From the NCBI RefSeq assembly GCF_000282215.1, contig NZ_AKJS01000191.1, positions 1-64,000 of the forward strand: a stretch of DNA of 64,000 nt, written 5' to 3'. The position numbers and the translations under genes were made by a program. Position 1 is the stretch's first letter. Each line of letters begins with the position of its first letter. The DNA comes from Pseudomonas sp. GM21 (GTDB lineage: Bacteria > Pseudomonadota > Gammaproteobacteria > Pseudomonadales > Pseudomonadaceae). Below the pieces are notes generated by a model. It searched no databases. It was not told the origin of the DNA and was given only the letters and a program-made list of their open reading frames with translations. Of the stretch, positions 27,151 through 36,012 are shown one piece after another.

Positions 27151-27621
27151 TCAAGCGTCTACCGGATCGTAATCGTTCACGTTGGAGACCTGGGCATGCA
27201 TGCGGCCCAACAACTCGATAAGGGTGTCCACTTCTTTAGTAGAGAGCCCGCTGAGCAGGCGTCGCTCGCGTTCCAGTGCAACCTTCAACACTCGACCATG
27301 CAGCGCTTTTCCGCTCTCAGTCAGGCTGACGGTGTAGCGCCGCGCATCCTTTGAATCAACCTGGCTGCAAATGTGCCCTGCAGCTTCCAGCGTCTGCAAT
27401 GAACGGCTGACCGCGCTCTTGTCGAGACCGATCGTCTGACAAATTCGATTGGCGGTGATGTCATTTTCCACGGCGAGCATCGAGAGCATTCGCCACTCGA
27501 CCACACCTATGCCGAAATGCTTGCGATAGCACTGCGATGCGCCCGCAGAGAGCTTATTGGACAGAAAATTCAACAGCGCAGGGACATAACGCGACAGGTT
27601 CAGCTGAGACTCTACGGACAT
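27151..27621 (-). CDS. MarR-family regulator of the demethylase cluster
   Basis: Product of 156 residues with a MarR winged helix-turn-helix (about 45-110). The recognition region is KSAVSRSLQTLEAAG and the wing is DSKDARRYTVSLT. MarR dimers usually repress a divergent operon and release DNA when an aromatic acid binds. It is divergent from the VanB/VanA-type genes, which makes it their probable regulator. Classical VanR of pseudomonads is GntR-type, so this assignment is unusual. The intergenic region includes GTTG-N6-CAAC near 27661 as a possible operator. Confidence 0.9.
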   Translation of the reverse strand: MSVESQLNLSRYVPALLNFLSNKLSAGASQCYRKHFGIGVVEWRMLSMLAVENDITANRICQTIGLDKSAVSRSLQTLEAAGHICSQVDSKDARRYTVSLTESGKALHGRVLKVALERERRLLSGLSTKEVDTLIELLGRMHAQVSNVNDYDPVDA

Positions 27622-27914
27622 TGAGCGAACACCTTGGATCGGCGGGTCTTAGAATATTGGTTGACACCGCAACTAAATAATCGGAGGATTTCTCTACCGA
27701 ACGTCACGGGTGATTGCCTGCATGATAGGCCGTCGCCCTACCACATAAAAATAATTATCGGGTTTTGGTCATGAACTCATTCAATTTCATCCCCTTCGCC
27801 TTGTTCAAGCAAATGATCGTCCCCCACGTGCCAGCGACCGGCTGACCCGTCCCCGGCTAACGCTCTAACTCATGCTTTTTTTTCAGCAGCCACTTCAGTG
27901 TGGAGGGACAAGTC

Positions 27915-28868
27915 ATGCTTCAAGTCAACGTCACCCGCAAAGCGGATGAAGCCGAAGGCATCTGCAGTTTCGAATTATGTGCTGTAGACGGCAGCGCTCT
28001 ACCGCCGTTCGAGGCCGGTGCCCACATCGACATTCACATTGCCGAGGGTCTCACCCGGCAATACTCCTTGTGCAACGATCCCAACGAGCGCCATCGCTAC
28101 CTTATCAGTGTGCTCAAGGACCCGAGTTCCCGTGGCGGCTCCAAGGCCATGCACGAGCAGGTACGGTCAGGACAAACACTCACCATCAGCACTCCGCGCA
28201 ACCTGTTCCCGCTTGATCGCTCAGCCAACCGACACCTGCTGTTCGGCGGTGGGATCGGCATCACGCCCATGCTGGCCATGGCCTATGAGCTTTCACATCA
28301 AGGCGCTGACTTCGAGTTGCACTACTGCTTTCGATCCAGCGAACGCGCGGCATTCGTTGCGATGCTTGCGCAAACTCCTTTTGCAAGTCGCATCAAGTTT
28401 CATGACGACAGTGGCGCTCAAATGCAGAAGCTGGATGCGTCCGCCTTGCTGGCAGAGCCGGACGCTGGCACCCATCTCTATGTATGCGGGCCGGCCGGTT
28501 TCATGAACTACATCCTCGATTCAGCGCAGAACGCTGGCTGGCCGCAGGACCGCGTACATAAAGAGTTTTTCGCCGCAGACCCGATCGATCAAAGCGCCAA
28601 TGCGCCCTTCGAAGTTGAGCTGGCAAGCACTGGACAGGTCTTTCAGATTCCTGCCGAACGCACCGTGTTCGAAATACTCGACGAAGCCGGCATAGCGATC
28701 GAGTCATCCTGCGAGCAAGGCGTCTGCGGCACCTGCGTAACCCGTGTACTCAAGGGCATCCCGGAACACCGGGACAAGTTCCTGACAGTGGCTGAACAAG
28801 CCGCAAACGACTGCTTTACCCCCTGCTGCTCGCGCGCCAAATCATCACGCCTGGTTCTTGATCTGTGA
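27915..28868 (+). CDS. VanB-type oxygenase reductase (FAD/FMN, [2Fe-2S])
   Basis: Product of 317 residues. ATG 27915 follows GGAGGG. The N-terminal flavin domain shows RQYSLCND, the central domain the NAD-binding GGGIGITPML, and the C-terminal plant-type ferredoxin domain the cluster CEQGVCGTC plus a distal Cys near 305. This order (flavin, NAD, ferredoxin) is that of phthalate/vanillate-class IA reductases. It would pass electrons from NADH to the Rieske oxygenase encoded 29 bases downstream. The gene order reductase-then-oxygenase is the reverse of classical vanAB. Confidence 0.93.
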   Translation: MLQVNVTRKADEAEGICSFELCAVDGSALPPFEAGAHIDIHIAEGLTRQYSLCNDPNERHRYLISVLKDPSSRGGSKAMHEQVRSGQTLTISTPRNLFPLDRSANRHLLFGGGIGITPMLAMAYELSHQGADFELHYCFRSSERAAFVAMLAQTPFASRIKFHDDSGAQMQKLDASALLAEPDAGTHLYVCGPAGFMNYILDSAQNAGWPQDRVHKEFFAADPIDQSANAPFEVELASTGQVFQIPAERTVFEILDEAGIAIESSCEQGVCGTCVTRVLKGIPEHRDKFLTVAEQAANDCFTPCCSRAKSSRLVLDL

Positions 28869-28897
28869 ACCCAAACAACAACTTCAAGGAGACCGCC

Positions 28898-29974
28898 ATG
28901 AACACATCCACTCTCCAAACGCTTGCCGAAGAAATTCCGGCGCCGGCCTTACCTGACTTCCCCCTCAACCAGTGGTACGTCGCAGCCTTGGGATGGGAGT
29001 TGAAGGACAAACCCGTCGGCCGGACATTACTCAACAAGCCTGTCGTACTGTTTCGCAAAGCCAACGGCGAGGTCGCAGCCCTGGAAGACCGCTGCTGCCA
29101 TAGAGCGCTGCCTCTGTCGAATGGCACGCTCGAAGAATCCGGTATTCGGTGTGGCTACCATGGCCTGCTTTTCGATGAGCGGGGGAAGTGCGTCGAAATC
29201 CCGGGCCAGGACAAGATCCCGAGCAAGGCTAAAGTGCCCGCGTATCACGTGAGTGAGCAGGACCAGATCGTCTGGATATGGTTTGGCAGCGAGGCGCAAC
29301 CGGAGCCGGATTGTGAGCCGCCGACCTACCCTGTCCACAGCAGTGGCAAGTACCTGTTCGAAGGCAATGTGTATCACTACAACGCGCCTTATCAGTTAAT
29401 CCACGACAACCTCATGGACTTGAGTCATCTGGGTTATGTCCACCTGCGCACCATCGGCGGCAACGCCAGCATCCATATGAATGCCCGGATGAATGTGGAA
29501 AGTGAAGGCAACGTGGTACGGGTCGTGCGCCACATGCCGGACTCTGTCCCACCACCCACCTACACGGCCGCCTACCCCTTCAAAGGCACCGTGGACCGTT
29601 GGCAGGAAATCGAATTTCACGTCAGTCACCTGCGTATCTGGACCGGTGCGGTGAATGCCGGCACCGATTCCCTCGATGACCCTGATCGTGGTGGTTTCCA
29701 TATGCGCGGATTCCATGGTGTAACACCAGAAACCGCAACCACCAGTCACTATTTCTGGACCATTGCCACCAATCCCGAAAGCGACCCCGAAGCCATCAAG
29801 GCCAAGGTGGTTGAGCAAACGGTAATGACCTTCGATGAAGACAAGGTAATCATCGAAGCCCAGTACCAGAACATGTGCCGGTTCGGCACGCGTCCGATGA
29901 TCGACATACACGTCGATGTCGGTGCCAATCGCGCCCGGCGAATCATCGAGCAACTTCGCCAATCCACTGTTTGA
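28898..29974 (+). CDS. VanA-type Rieske oxygenase, probable aromatic O-demethylase
   Basis: Product of 358 residues from ATG 28898. The Rieske domain (about 20-125) has CCHRALPLSNG and CGYHG, giving CxH-N17-CxxH. The catalytic domain shows the bridging Asp and Fe ligands in DNLMDLSHLGYVH. The length fits the VanA/DdmC group, which demethylates methoxy-aromatic acids and releases formaldehyde. The sequence is clearly diverged from vanillate VanA, so the substrate may differ. An AACAACAA motif (28874-28881) before the ribosome site suggests Crc/Hfq control. A formaldehyde dehydrogenase follows. Confidence 0.9.
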   Translation: MNTSTLQTLAEEIPAPALPDFPLNQWYVAALGWELKDKPVGRTLLNKPVVLFRKANGEVAALEDRCCHRALPLSNGTLEESGIRCGYHGLLFDERGKCVEIPGQDKIPSKAKVPAYHVSEQDQIVWIWFGSEAQPEPDCEPPTYPVHSSGKYLFEGNVYHYNAPYQLIHDNLMDLSHLGYVHLRTIGGNASIHMNARMNVESEGNVVRVVRHMPDSVPPPTYTAAYPFKGTVDRWQEIEFHVSHLRIWTGAVNAGTDSLDDPDRGGFHMRGFHGVTPETATTSHYFWTIATNPESDPEAIKAKVVEQTVMTFDEDKVIIEAQYQNMCRFGTRPMIDIHVDVGANRARRIIEQLRQSTV

Positions 29975-30044
29975 GCACAGGGCGCACGCGTACTCAACTC
30001 AGTGTGCACCTCTACATAACAACAACTTCTTTAAGGGAAAAAGC

Positions 30045-31244
30045 ATGTCTGGCAATCGTGGTGTGGTGTATCTCGGCTCCGGGAAAGTAGAAGTACAAAA
30101 AATCGACTACCCGAAGATGCAGGACCCGCGCGGTCGCAAGATCGAGCATGGGGTCATTCTCAAGGTGATCTCCACCAACATCTGTGGCTCCGACCAGCAC
30201 ATGGTGCGCGGTCGTACCACCGCTCAGACCGGTCTGGTGCTGGGTCACGAAATCACCGGTGAAGTCATCGAGAAAGGCAGCGACGTCGAGAACCTGAAAA
30301 TCGGCGACCTGGTCTCTGTACCGTTCAACGTCGCTTGCGGGCGCTGCCGTTCCTGCAAGGAAATGCATACTGGCGTTTGCCTGAGCGTTAATCCGGCGCG
30401 TCCGGGCGGGGCTTATGGCTATGTCGACATGGGCGACTGGACCGGCGGCCAGGCGGAATACGCCATGGTGCCGTACGCCGACTTCAACCTGCTGAAACTG
30501 CCTGATCGCGACCGTGCGATGGAAAAAATCCGCGACCTGACCTGTCTCTCCGACATCCTGCCCACTGGTTACCACGGCGCCGTAACGGCTGGCGTTGGTC
30601 CAGGCAGCACCGTGTACATCGCCGGTGCCGGCCCGGTCGGCCTGGCTGCGGCTGCGTCCGCTCGCCTGTTGGGCGCTGCAGTGGTGATCATCGGTGACGT
30701 CAACACCGTGCGCCTGGCGCATGCCAAGGCGCAGGGTTTCGAAATCGCCGACCTGTCCCTGGACACTCCGCTGCACGAACAAATCGCTGCTCTATTGGGC
30801 GAGCCGGAAGTGGATTGCGCCGTCGACGCCGTAGGCTTCGAAGCACGCGGTCACGGGCATGCCGGCGTGCACCATGAAGCGCCAGCCACCGTGCTCAACT
30901 CACTGATGGGCGTGGTGCGGGTGGCGGGCAAAATCGGCATCCCGGGCCTGTATGTGACCGAAGATCCAGGTGCCGTGGACGCCGCTGCGAAAATGGGCAG
31001 CCTGAGCATCCGCTTCGGCCTGGGCTGGGCCAAGTCCCACAGTTTCCACACCGGCCAGACCCCGGTGATGAAGTACAACCGCCAATTGATGCAAGCCATC
31101 ATGTGGGACCGCATCAACATCGCCGAAGTGGTAGGCGTGCAGGTGATAAGCCTGGACCAGGCACCGCAGGGATATGGCGAGTTCGATGCCGGCGTGCCGA
31201 AAAAATTCGTCATCGATCCACACAAAACTTTCAGCGCGGCTTGA
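30045..31244 (+). CDS. fdhA: Glutathione-independent formaldehyde dehydrogenase
   Basis: Product of 399 residues from ATG 30045, the same length as P. putida FdhA. The catalytic Zn region is NICGSDQHM with the GHEITGEV His-Glu pair. The structural Zn Cys cluster is CGRCRSCKEMHTGVC, and the NAD site is GAGPVGLAAA. It oxidises formaldehyde to formate with tightly bound NAD. Placement directly after a VanA-type oxygenase fits detoxification of formaldehyde from O-demethylation. AACAACAA at 30018-30025 is a possible Hfq/Crc site in the leader. Confidence 0.95.
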   Translation: MSGNRGVVYLGSGKVEVQKIDYPKMQDPRGRKIEHGVILKVISTNICGSDQHMVRGRTTAQTGLVLGHEITGEVIEKGSDVENLKIGDLVSVPFNVACGRCRSCKEMHTGVCLSVNPARPGGAYGYVDMGDWTGGQAEYAMVPYADFNLLKLPDRDRAMEKIRDLTCLSDILPTGYHGAVTAGVGPGSTVYIAGAGPVGLAAAASARLLGAAVVIIGDVNTVRLAHAKAQGFEIADLSLDTPLHEQIAALLGEPEVDCAVDAVGFEARGHGHAGVHHEAPATVLNSLMGVVRVAGKIGIPGLYVTEDPGAVDAAAKMGSLSIRFGLGWAKSHSFHTGQTPVMKYNRQLMQAIMWDRINIAEVVGVQVISLDQAPQGYGEFDAGVPKKFVIDPHKTFSAA

Positions 31245-31370
31245 ACGCTTAATTTTCCGGCTGACTCAGGCGTTCCATCGACCTGAGCCCCTTGCCGCCC
31301 CGGAGTCGAGTCGCCGGCTCCCGGGCACCTTGCATGCTCCACAGACCAACAAAAACAAGAAGGTATCGAC

Positions 31371-31457
31371 ATGTACACCCTGTATCCCCTGCATAGCGAG
31401 GCGGCTTCGGCTGCCCGTCGTTCACACCAATTCCCTGCCTACAGCCTCGGAGCCTGA
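31371..31457 (+). CDS. Possible 28-residue leader peptide before the aromatic-acid transporter
   Basis: ATG 31371 follows AAGAAGG at ideal spacing and the frame ends at TGA 31455-31457, only 4 bases before the transporter ATG. The close spacing could couple the two translations. An AACAAGAA motif (31354-31361) overlaps the region of this ribosome site, so Crc/Hfq could act through this small frame. The peptide is short and moderately hydrophobic with no known relative. Confidence 0.35.
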   Translation: MYTLYPLHSEAASAARRSHQFPAYSLGA

Positions 31458-31461
31458 TCCC

Positions 31462-32796
31462 ATGAACCAGTCGATTGGGCAACAGCTGGATGAAAAACCG
31501 ATGGTCAGCTTCCAGTGGGGCGTGATTGCGCTCTGCTTTCTGATCAACATGCTGGATGGCTTCGATGTATTGGTGATGGCTTTCACCGCTGCGTCTATTG
31601 CTACCGACTGGGGCCTCAGCGGCATTCACCTCGGTTACCTGCTCAGCGCAGGACTTGTCGGAATGGCGATCGGCTCGTTGTTTATCGCCCCGTGGGCCGA
31701 CCGCTTCGGACGACGCCCACTCATCCTGCTCTGTGTCGGTATCGCGGGGCTCGGCATGTTGGCGTCATCCAGGGCGACGTCCCCCGAGATGCTGGGCGTG
31801 CTGCGTCTGATCACCGGACTCGGCATCGGTGGCATCCTGGCCAGCAGCTACGTTGTCGCTGGTGAGTATGCGAACAAGAAGTGGCGCGGTCTGGCCATCA
31901 GTTTGCAATCCACAGCCTACGCATTGGGGGCAACGATAGGGGGCATCATCGCGGCGCAGATCATCCCTTCCATGGGGTGGCGTTCGGTGTTCTTTTACGG
32001 TGGCGCAACAACGTTGCTGATCCTTCCGATCCTCGCTCTCTGGTTGCCCGAGTCCCTGGCATTCCTGCTGTCTCGCCAACCCCGGAACGCGCTGAAACGT
32101 ATCAATACTCTACTGCAACGCGTCGCGGTCGCTTGCGTCGATCAGTTACCCGAGGCGCGGCAGGACGCCCGCAAACCTTTAAGAGAGACGTTCGCCGAGC
32201 TCTTCTCGCCAGCCTTGCTCCGTTCAACCTTGCTCATCTGGATGGCCTTCTTCCTGGTGATGTTCGGTTTCTACTTCGTCATGAGCTGGACGCCAAGGCT
32301 GCTGGTTTCAGCAGGCCTATCGAACCAACAAGGCATCACCGGTGGTGTAATGCTGAACATCGGCGGCATTCTCGGCACGTCGCTGATCGGCTTGCTGGCA
32401 TCGCGCTTTCGTCTGTCCCGGGTGCTGATGGCTTACCTCCTGATCAACGCGGTACTCCTGGCGGTTTTCGTGCAGTTCACTGCCGTCCCGAACCTGGCCT
32501 TCGCCTTGGTGCTGCTAATCGGAATCTTCGTCAATGGTTGCGTTGCCGGGCTCTATGCCCTGACCCCGACCATCTACAACGCCACCCAACGCGTCACCGG
32601 CCTGGGATGGGGTATTGGCATCGGCCGCGCCGGGGCGATTCTGTCGCCATTGGTGGCTGGCCGGTTGATCGATGCCCAGTGGCAACCCGCTGACCTTTAC
32701 CTGCTGTTTGCCTTGTCTTTCGTTTTCGCTGCCCTCGTCGTCTGGCTTTTGAAGCCGCAGCGACTGCTGCACCTGAGCACCACCTCCAACGCCTGA
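31462..32796 (+). CDS. Aromatic-acid:H+ symporter (MFS, PcaK/VanK type)
   Basis: Product of 444 residues from ATG 31462 with GGAG upstream. Twelve hydrophobic segments are present. The first shows LDGFDVLVMAF, the Asp-containing motif of the aromatic acid:H+ symporter family. The loop 2-3 signature is ADRFGRRP. It would import a benzoate-type acid such as a methoxylated hydroxybenzoate for the adjacent demethylase. The long frame open further upstream is explained by the preceding gene and leader. Confidence 0.92.
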   Translation: MNQSIGQQLDEKPMVSFQWGVIALCFLINMLDGFDVLVMAFTAASIATDWGLSGIHLGYLLSAGLVGMAIGSLFIAPWADRFGRRPLILLCVGIAGLGMLASSRATSPEMLGVLRLITGLGIGGILASSYVVAGEYANKKWRGLAISLQSTAYALGATIGGIIAAQIIPSMGWRSVFFYGGATTLLILPILALWLPESLAFLLSRQPRNALKRINTLLQRVAVACVDQLPEARQDARKPLRETFAELFSPALLRSTLLIWMAFFLVMFGFYFVMSWTPRLLVSAGLSNQQGITGGVMLNIGGILGTSLIGLLASRFRLSRVLMAYLLINAVLLAVFVQFTAVPNLAFALVLLIGIFVNGCVAGLYALTPTIYNATQRVTGLGWGIGIGRAGAILSPLVAGRLIDAQWQPADLYLLFALSFVFAALVVWLLKPQRLLHLSTTSNA

Positions 32797-32835
32797 TCCG
32801 GCGCCCCCTATAAGAACAAGATCTGGACACATCAC

Positions 32836-34113
32836 ATGCAAAACAGAATTGAATGCCCATGGCTCTATTGCCTGGGCATGGCGACAGCCTGCGCCTCTTC
32901 CACCGTCTACGCAGGGTTCGTTGACGACAGCAGCGTTACCCTGACTGCACGCAACTACTATCTGGATCGGGATTACAAAAATGACACGCCTTATTCGGCT
33001 GCTCGCGAATGGGCCCAGGGTTTTATCCTCAGGGCCAATTCCGGTTTCACCGAAGGAACCGTTGGCTTCGGCCTGGACCTCACGGGCATGCTGGGACTCA
33101 AGCTGGACTCAGCGCCTGATCGCACCGGTACCCAGCTCCTGCCCTTCAACCCACAGACCCGTGAAGCCGCCGACGAATATTCAGAGTTGGGGGTGGCGCT
33201 AAAAACGAAGATATCGAAGACCCGGCTATCTGTGGGGACACAGTTCCCTACTCTGCCGGTGATCACGGCGAGCCATGCACGTTTGCTTCCGCAATCCTTT
33301 CGCGGCGCCTATGCAATTTCCGATGACATCGACGACCTGACGCTGCACACGGGACGCATGGATCGAGTGAACCTGCGGGACTCCACTGACTATCAGGCAA
33401 TATCGGTGGCGTCGCCCAATGGCCGGTTCAAAAAGGGAGCCAGCTCCGAGCGTTTTGACTTCATCGGTGGCGACTATCATTGGTCCGACGCATTGACGCT
33501 GCGCTATTTTCACGCCGAACTGATGGATATATACACTCAGGACTTTGCGGGAGGCATCCACCTGCTCCCCCTCGGCCCCGGCAGACTGAAAACAGATGTG
33601 CGGGTCTTCAACAGTCGGGAGAACGGCCGGGCAGAAGCCGGCAAGGTAGATAACCTGAACGCCGGCGCCATGTTCAGCTACCAGATTGCAGCCCACACCT
33701 TAGGCTTGGGTTACATGTACCAGACAGGCGACACGGCATTGCCTTACATTGCTGGCGGGGAGCCGGCAGTGCTCAGCGATGGCACTTTAAGTGCAGACTT
33801 CGTGAATCCGAAAGAGCGGACCTGGGTGGCGCGCTACGACTACAACTTCGCCGCTGTTGGACTGCCGGGGCTAACCGGCATGGTCCGCTACTTGCGAGGA
33901 ACCAACATCGACCTGCCGCAACTGGGGGGTAGCGACCTGACGGAATCGTCAAAAGACCTGGAATTGGCCTACGTCATTCAGTCAGGCCCGGCAAAGGGCC
34001 TCGGTCTGCGTTTGCGCAATGCGTTCTATCGCAATGAACAAAGCTCAGCCTCGACATTCCGAAGTGACAACGAAACCCGGATCAACATCGACTACACGCT
34101 CAAGGTCTGGTAA
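32836..34113 (+). CDS. OprD-family outer-membrane porin
   Basis: Product of 425 residues with a signal peptide ending at VYAG. The start of the mature protein (FVDDSSVTLTARNYYLDRDY) and the terminal aromatic residue after LKVW fit an 18-strand OprD/OpdK barrel. These porins take up aromatic or small organic acids. As the last gene of the demethylase cluster it probably admits the same substrate as the MFS symporter. AAGAACAA at 32812-32819 precedes the start. Confidence 0.93.
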   Translation: MQNRIECPWLYCLGMATACASSTVYAGFVDDSSVTLTARNYYLDRDYKNDTPYSAAREWAQGFILRANSGFTEGTVGFGLDLTGMLGLKLDSAPDRTGTQLLPFNPQTREAADEYSELGVALKTKISKTRLSVGTQFPTLPVITASHARLLPQSFRGAYAISDDIDDLTLHTGRMDRVNLRDSTDYQAISVASPNGRFKKGASSERFDFIGGDYHWSDALTLRYFHAELMDIYTQDFAGGIHLLPLGPGRLKTDVRVFNSRENGRAEAGKVDNLNAGAMFSYQIAAHTLGLGYMYQTGDTALPYIAGGEPAVLSDGTLSADFVNPKERTWVARYDYNFAAVGLPGLTGMVRYLRGTNIDLPQLGGSDLTESSKDLELAYVIQSGPAKGLGLRLRNAFYRNEQSSASTFRSDNETRINIDYTLKVW

Positions 34114-34180
34114 CTGACAAGAGCAAACCCAACGCTGAGCGTAAGCCCATCAGCAAGGAAGCGAATTAGCGGCCGGGAGC

Positions 34181-34202
34181 CGCGACGGGAACACCCGTCG
34201 CG
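34181..34202 (+). terminator. Hairpin after the porin gene
   Basis: CGCGACGGG and CCCGTCGCG form a perfect 9-base stem around AACA, 67 bases past the porin stop. No T run follows, so Rho-independent termination is uncertain. Confidence 0.45.
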
Positions 34203-34358
34203 TCGTCTGGCATGCAATGAGGGCTTATCAGCTGGCCTGTTTGCCCCAGCTACAATCACAACGCGTCCCTCTAAGCCGACGCCTCGCGCAGCGGCGTTCA
34301 ACTGCTCGCCTACACTGCCATGGTTAACCTGACGGGTTCCCTGAGAACGGAGTAAAGG

Positions 34359-34967
34359 ATGCTTTATTTTCAGCAAATGTTGGGCACCGCCGTGTTTGCC
34401 ATTACCGGAGTGCTGGCTATCCATAAGGCAGGGGTCGATGTGTTCGGAGCCGTGGTACTTGGCATCATCACCGCTATCGGTGGGGGGACCATTCGCGACC
34501 TGTTGCTCGATCAACCGATTTTCTGGATTGCCGACTTCAACTACATCTGGGTCGCCTTGATTGCTGGAGTACTGGCCTTTTTTCTCACCAAACGATTCCA
34601 GCAACGCTATCAGTTGCTGCTGTACCTCGATGGTTTTGCGGCCGCACTGTTTGGCATTGTCGCTACCGAGAAAGTGCTGGGGCTACAGCTTGCCGCACCG
34701 TTTGCCGTGATGATGGGGGTGCTGACCAGTATTGGCGGCGGTATCGCGCGCGATGTGCTGGCCGGGAGAGTTTCGTTGCTGATGTCACGTGAGATCTACG
34801 CCACGCCTATCCTGCTGGGGTGCACCCTCTATGTCCTGTTGCGCGATGTATTCCCGACAATACAGGTCGCCGGCTGGATTGCCTTGATATTCACTTCGGG
34901 TTTGAGGTTTCTCGCTATATACAAGGAACTGCAAATGCCAGCGATTCTCTCCACCCGGCAGGGATAA
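34359..34967 (+). CDS. TRIC-type cation channel / UPF0126 protein
   Basis: Product of 202 residues with about seven hydrophobic segments arranged as two three-helix repeats. Each repeat carries a glycine-rich GGG motif (AIGGGTIRDLL and SIGGGIARDVL), the hallmark of the YicG/TRIC family. Prokaryotic TRIC proteins conduct monovalent cations. It stands alone on the plus strand with no obvious partner; a short CCCCC/GGGGG hairpin follows at 34977-34992. Confidence 0.92.
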   Translation: MLYFQQMLGTAVFAITGVLAIHKAGVDVFGAVVLGIITAIGGGTIRDLLLDQPIFWIADFNYIWVALIAGVLAFFLTKRFQQRYQLLLYLDGFAAALFGIVATEKVLGLQLAAPFAVMMGVLTSIGGGIARDVLAGRVSLLMSREIYATPILLGCTLYVLLRDVFPTIQVAGWIALIFTSGLRFLAIYKELQMPAILSTRQG

Positions 34968-35061
34968 GGTTGGACACCCCCAAATCTGGGGGGCTGCTAT
35001 AGTCAGACAGAGAACGAGGCAATCGTTGCTGATATAAAACTATCTACTCTGGAGCTTGGTT

Positions 35062-35349
35062 ATGCGAATCATTGCGACCCTTGTGTGCACATTCCTGCTG
35101 TCCCTGGCTCTGCCATCGCTGTCCTTTGCCGCTTCAAACTGCGAAAACTCGGGGAGTAAAAATGCCGCGAAAAACTGTGTAAAAAACAACAACGATCAAA
35201 AAGGTAAAGGCAATTGCAATGGAAATGGCAATTGCGGCAACAACGCCAAGGACAAGGCCAAAGACTATGATGATGATCACGCGATCGATTGCAGGGATAT
35301 CAATAGCATTACCCTGCGCCGTGAGTGTCTTGAAAGGCGCAGAGATTGA
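35062..35349 (+). CDS. Small exported Asn/Lys/Gly/Cys-rich protein
   Basis: Product of 95 residues from ATG 35062 with GGAG upstream. A clear signal peptide (about 1-22, ending SFAAS) precedes a low-complexity mature part. That part has six cysteines, several Asn-Gly and Lys repeats (NCNGNGNCGNN) and an acidic DYDDDH stretch. I do not recognise the family. Even Cys number suggests disulfides in the periplasm or outside, and the Asp run could bind a metal. Neighbours do not point to a role. Confidence 0.75.
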   Translation: MRIIATLVCTFLLSLALPSLSFAASNCENSGSKNAAKNCVKNNNDQKGKGNCNGNGNCGNNAKDKAKDYDDDHAIDCRDINSITLRRECLERRRD

Positions 35350-35486
35350 ATGACCGACGCCGTGAGTACGGATCTTTCGGCGAACGATTCTGTTCTCCCT
35401 TTCCCTTCAGCCTCACCATAAAATCCGGGTTGGCGTAAAACGACCTAGAACACAGCGGCAATTCAGGCGATCCTCTCGCTCGCCCG

Positions 35487-35523
35487 CAGGCTCTGTCACA
35501 GGCTGGGCGACAGGGTAAGCCTG
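35487..35523. repeat. Nested inverted repeat in a gene gap
   Basis: CAGGCT and AGCCTG enclose CTGTC and GACAG. It lies between the small exported protein and the DUF3302 gene. It may be a weak terminator or mRNA structure; no T run follows. Confidence 0.4.
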
Positions 35524-35637
35524 CGTTGGCGGACAATTGAATTGCCGGAGTTGTTATGCGTTGTATTGAACTGATTTTTCACAAAATCCGTGACTACACT
35601 GTGCCAAGTACATCGCTTGTGCCAGGAGGGGGCGGTC

Positions 35638-36009
35638 ATGCTTGATTACTTCGCGTTAGGCCTATTGTTCTTTGTCGGTCTGGTCCTGTTCTACGGGATC
35701 ATCGCGCTGCACGACATTCCTTATGAAATTGCCGTGCACCGCAATCACCCCCATCAGGATGCTATCCACGCAACCGGTTGGGTCAGTTTGTTCACCCTGC
35801 ATGCGCTTTGGCCATTTCTGTGGATCTGGGCGATGGCGTACCGGGAAGACCGGGGTTGGGGATTTGGTGATGGTAAGTCTCCGCAGGTTCATGTCGCTCA
35901 TCTGGAGCAGCAGGTTGCTGACCTGCAAATTCGAATAGAACGGCTGGAAGGGGCTACCGGCACTGCACGGGACAAACCAGCGTCAGACAATCGCAGTGAG
36001 GAAATCTAA
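35638..36009 (+). CDS. DUF3302 inner-membrane protein
   Basis: Product of 123 residues from ATG 35638 with a strong AGGAGGG site. Two membrane helices (about 5-25 and 45-66) are followed by a cytoplasmic tail with a short coiled coil (about 83-103, LEQQVADLQIRIERLEG). DUF3302 genes, like E. coli yiaW, lie beside HlyD-type yiaV genes. Here the HlyD gene starts 3 bases after this stop. The function is unknown. Confidence 0.9.
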   Translation: MLDYFALGLLFFVGLVLFYGIIALHDIPYEIAVHRNHPHQDAIHATGWVSLFTLHALWPFLWIWAMAYREDRGWGFGDGKSPQVHVAHLEQQVADLQIRIERLEGATGTARDKPASDNRSEEI

Positions 36010-36012
36010 GCC

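Noticed and set aside
27771-27845. A 24-codon frame between the MarR gene and the VanB-type gene
   Set aside because: No convincing ribosome site and no coupling to the next gene.
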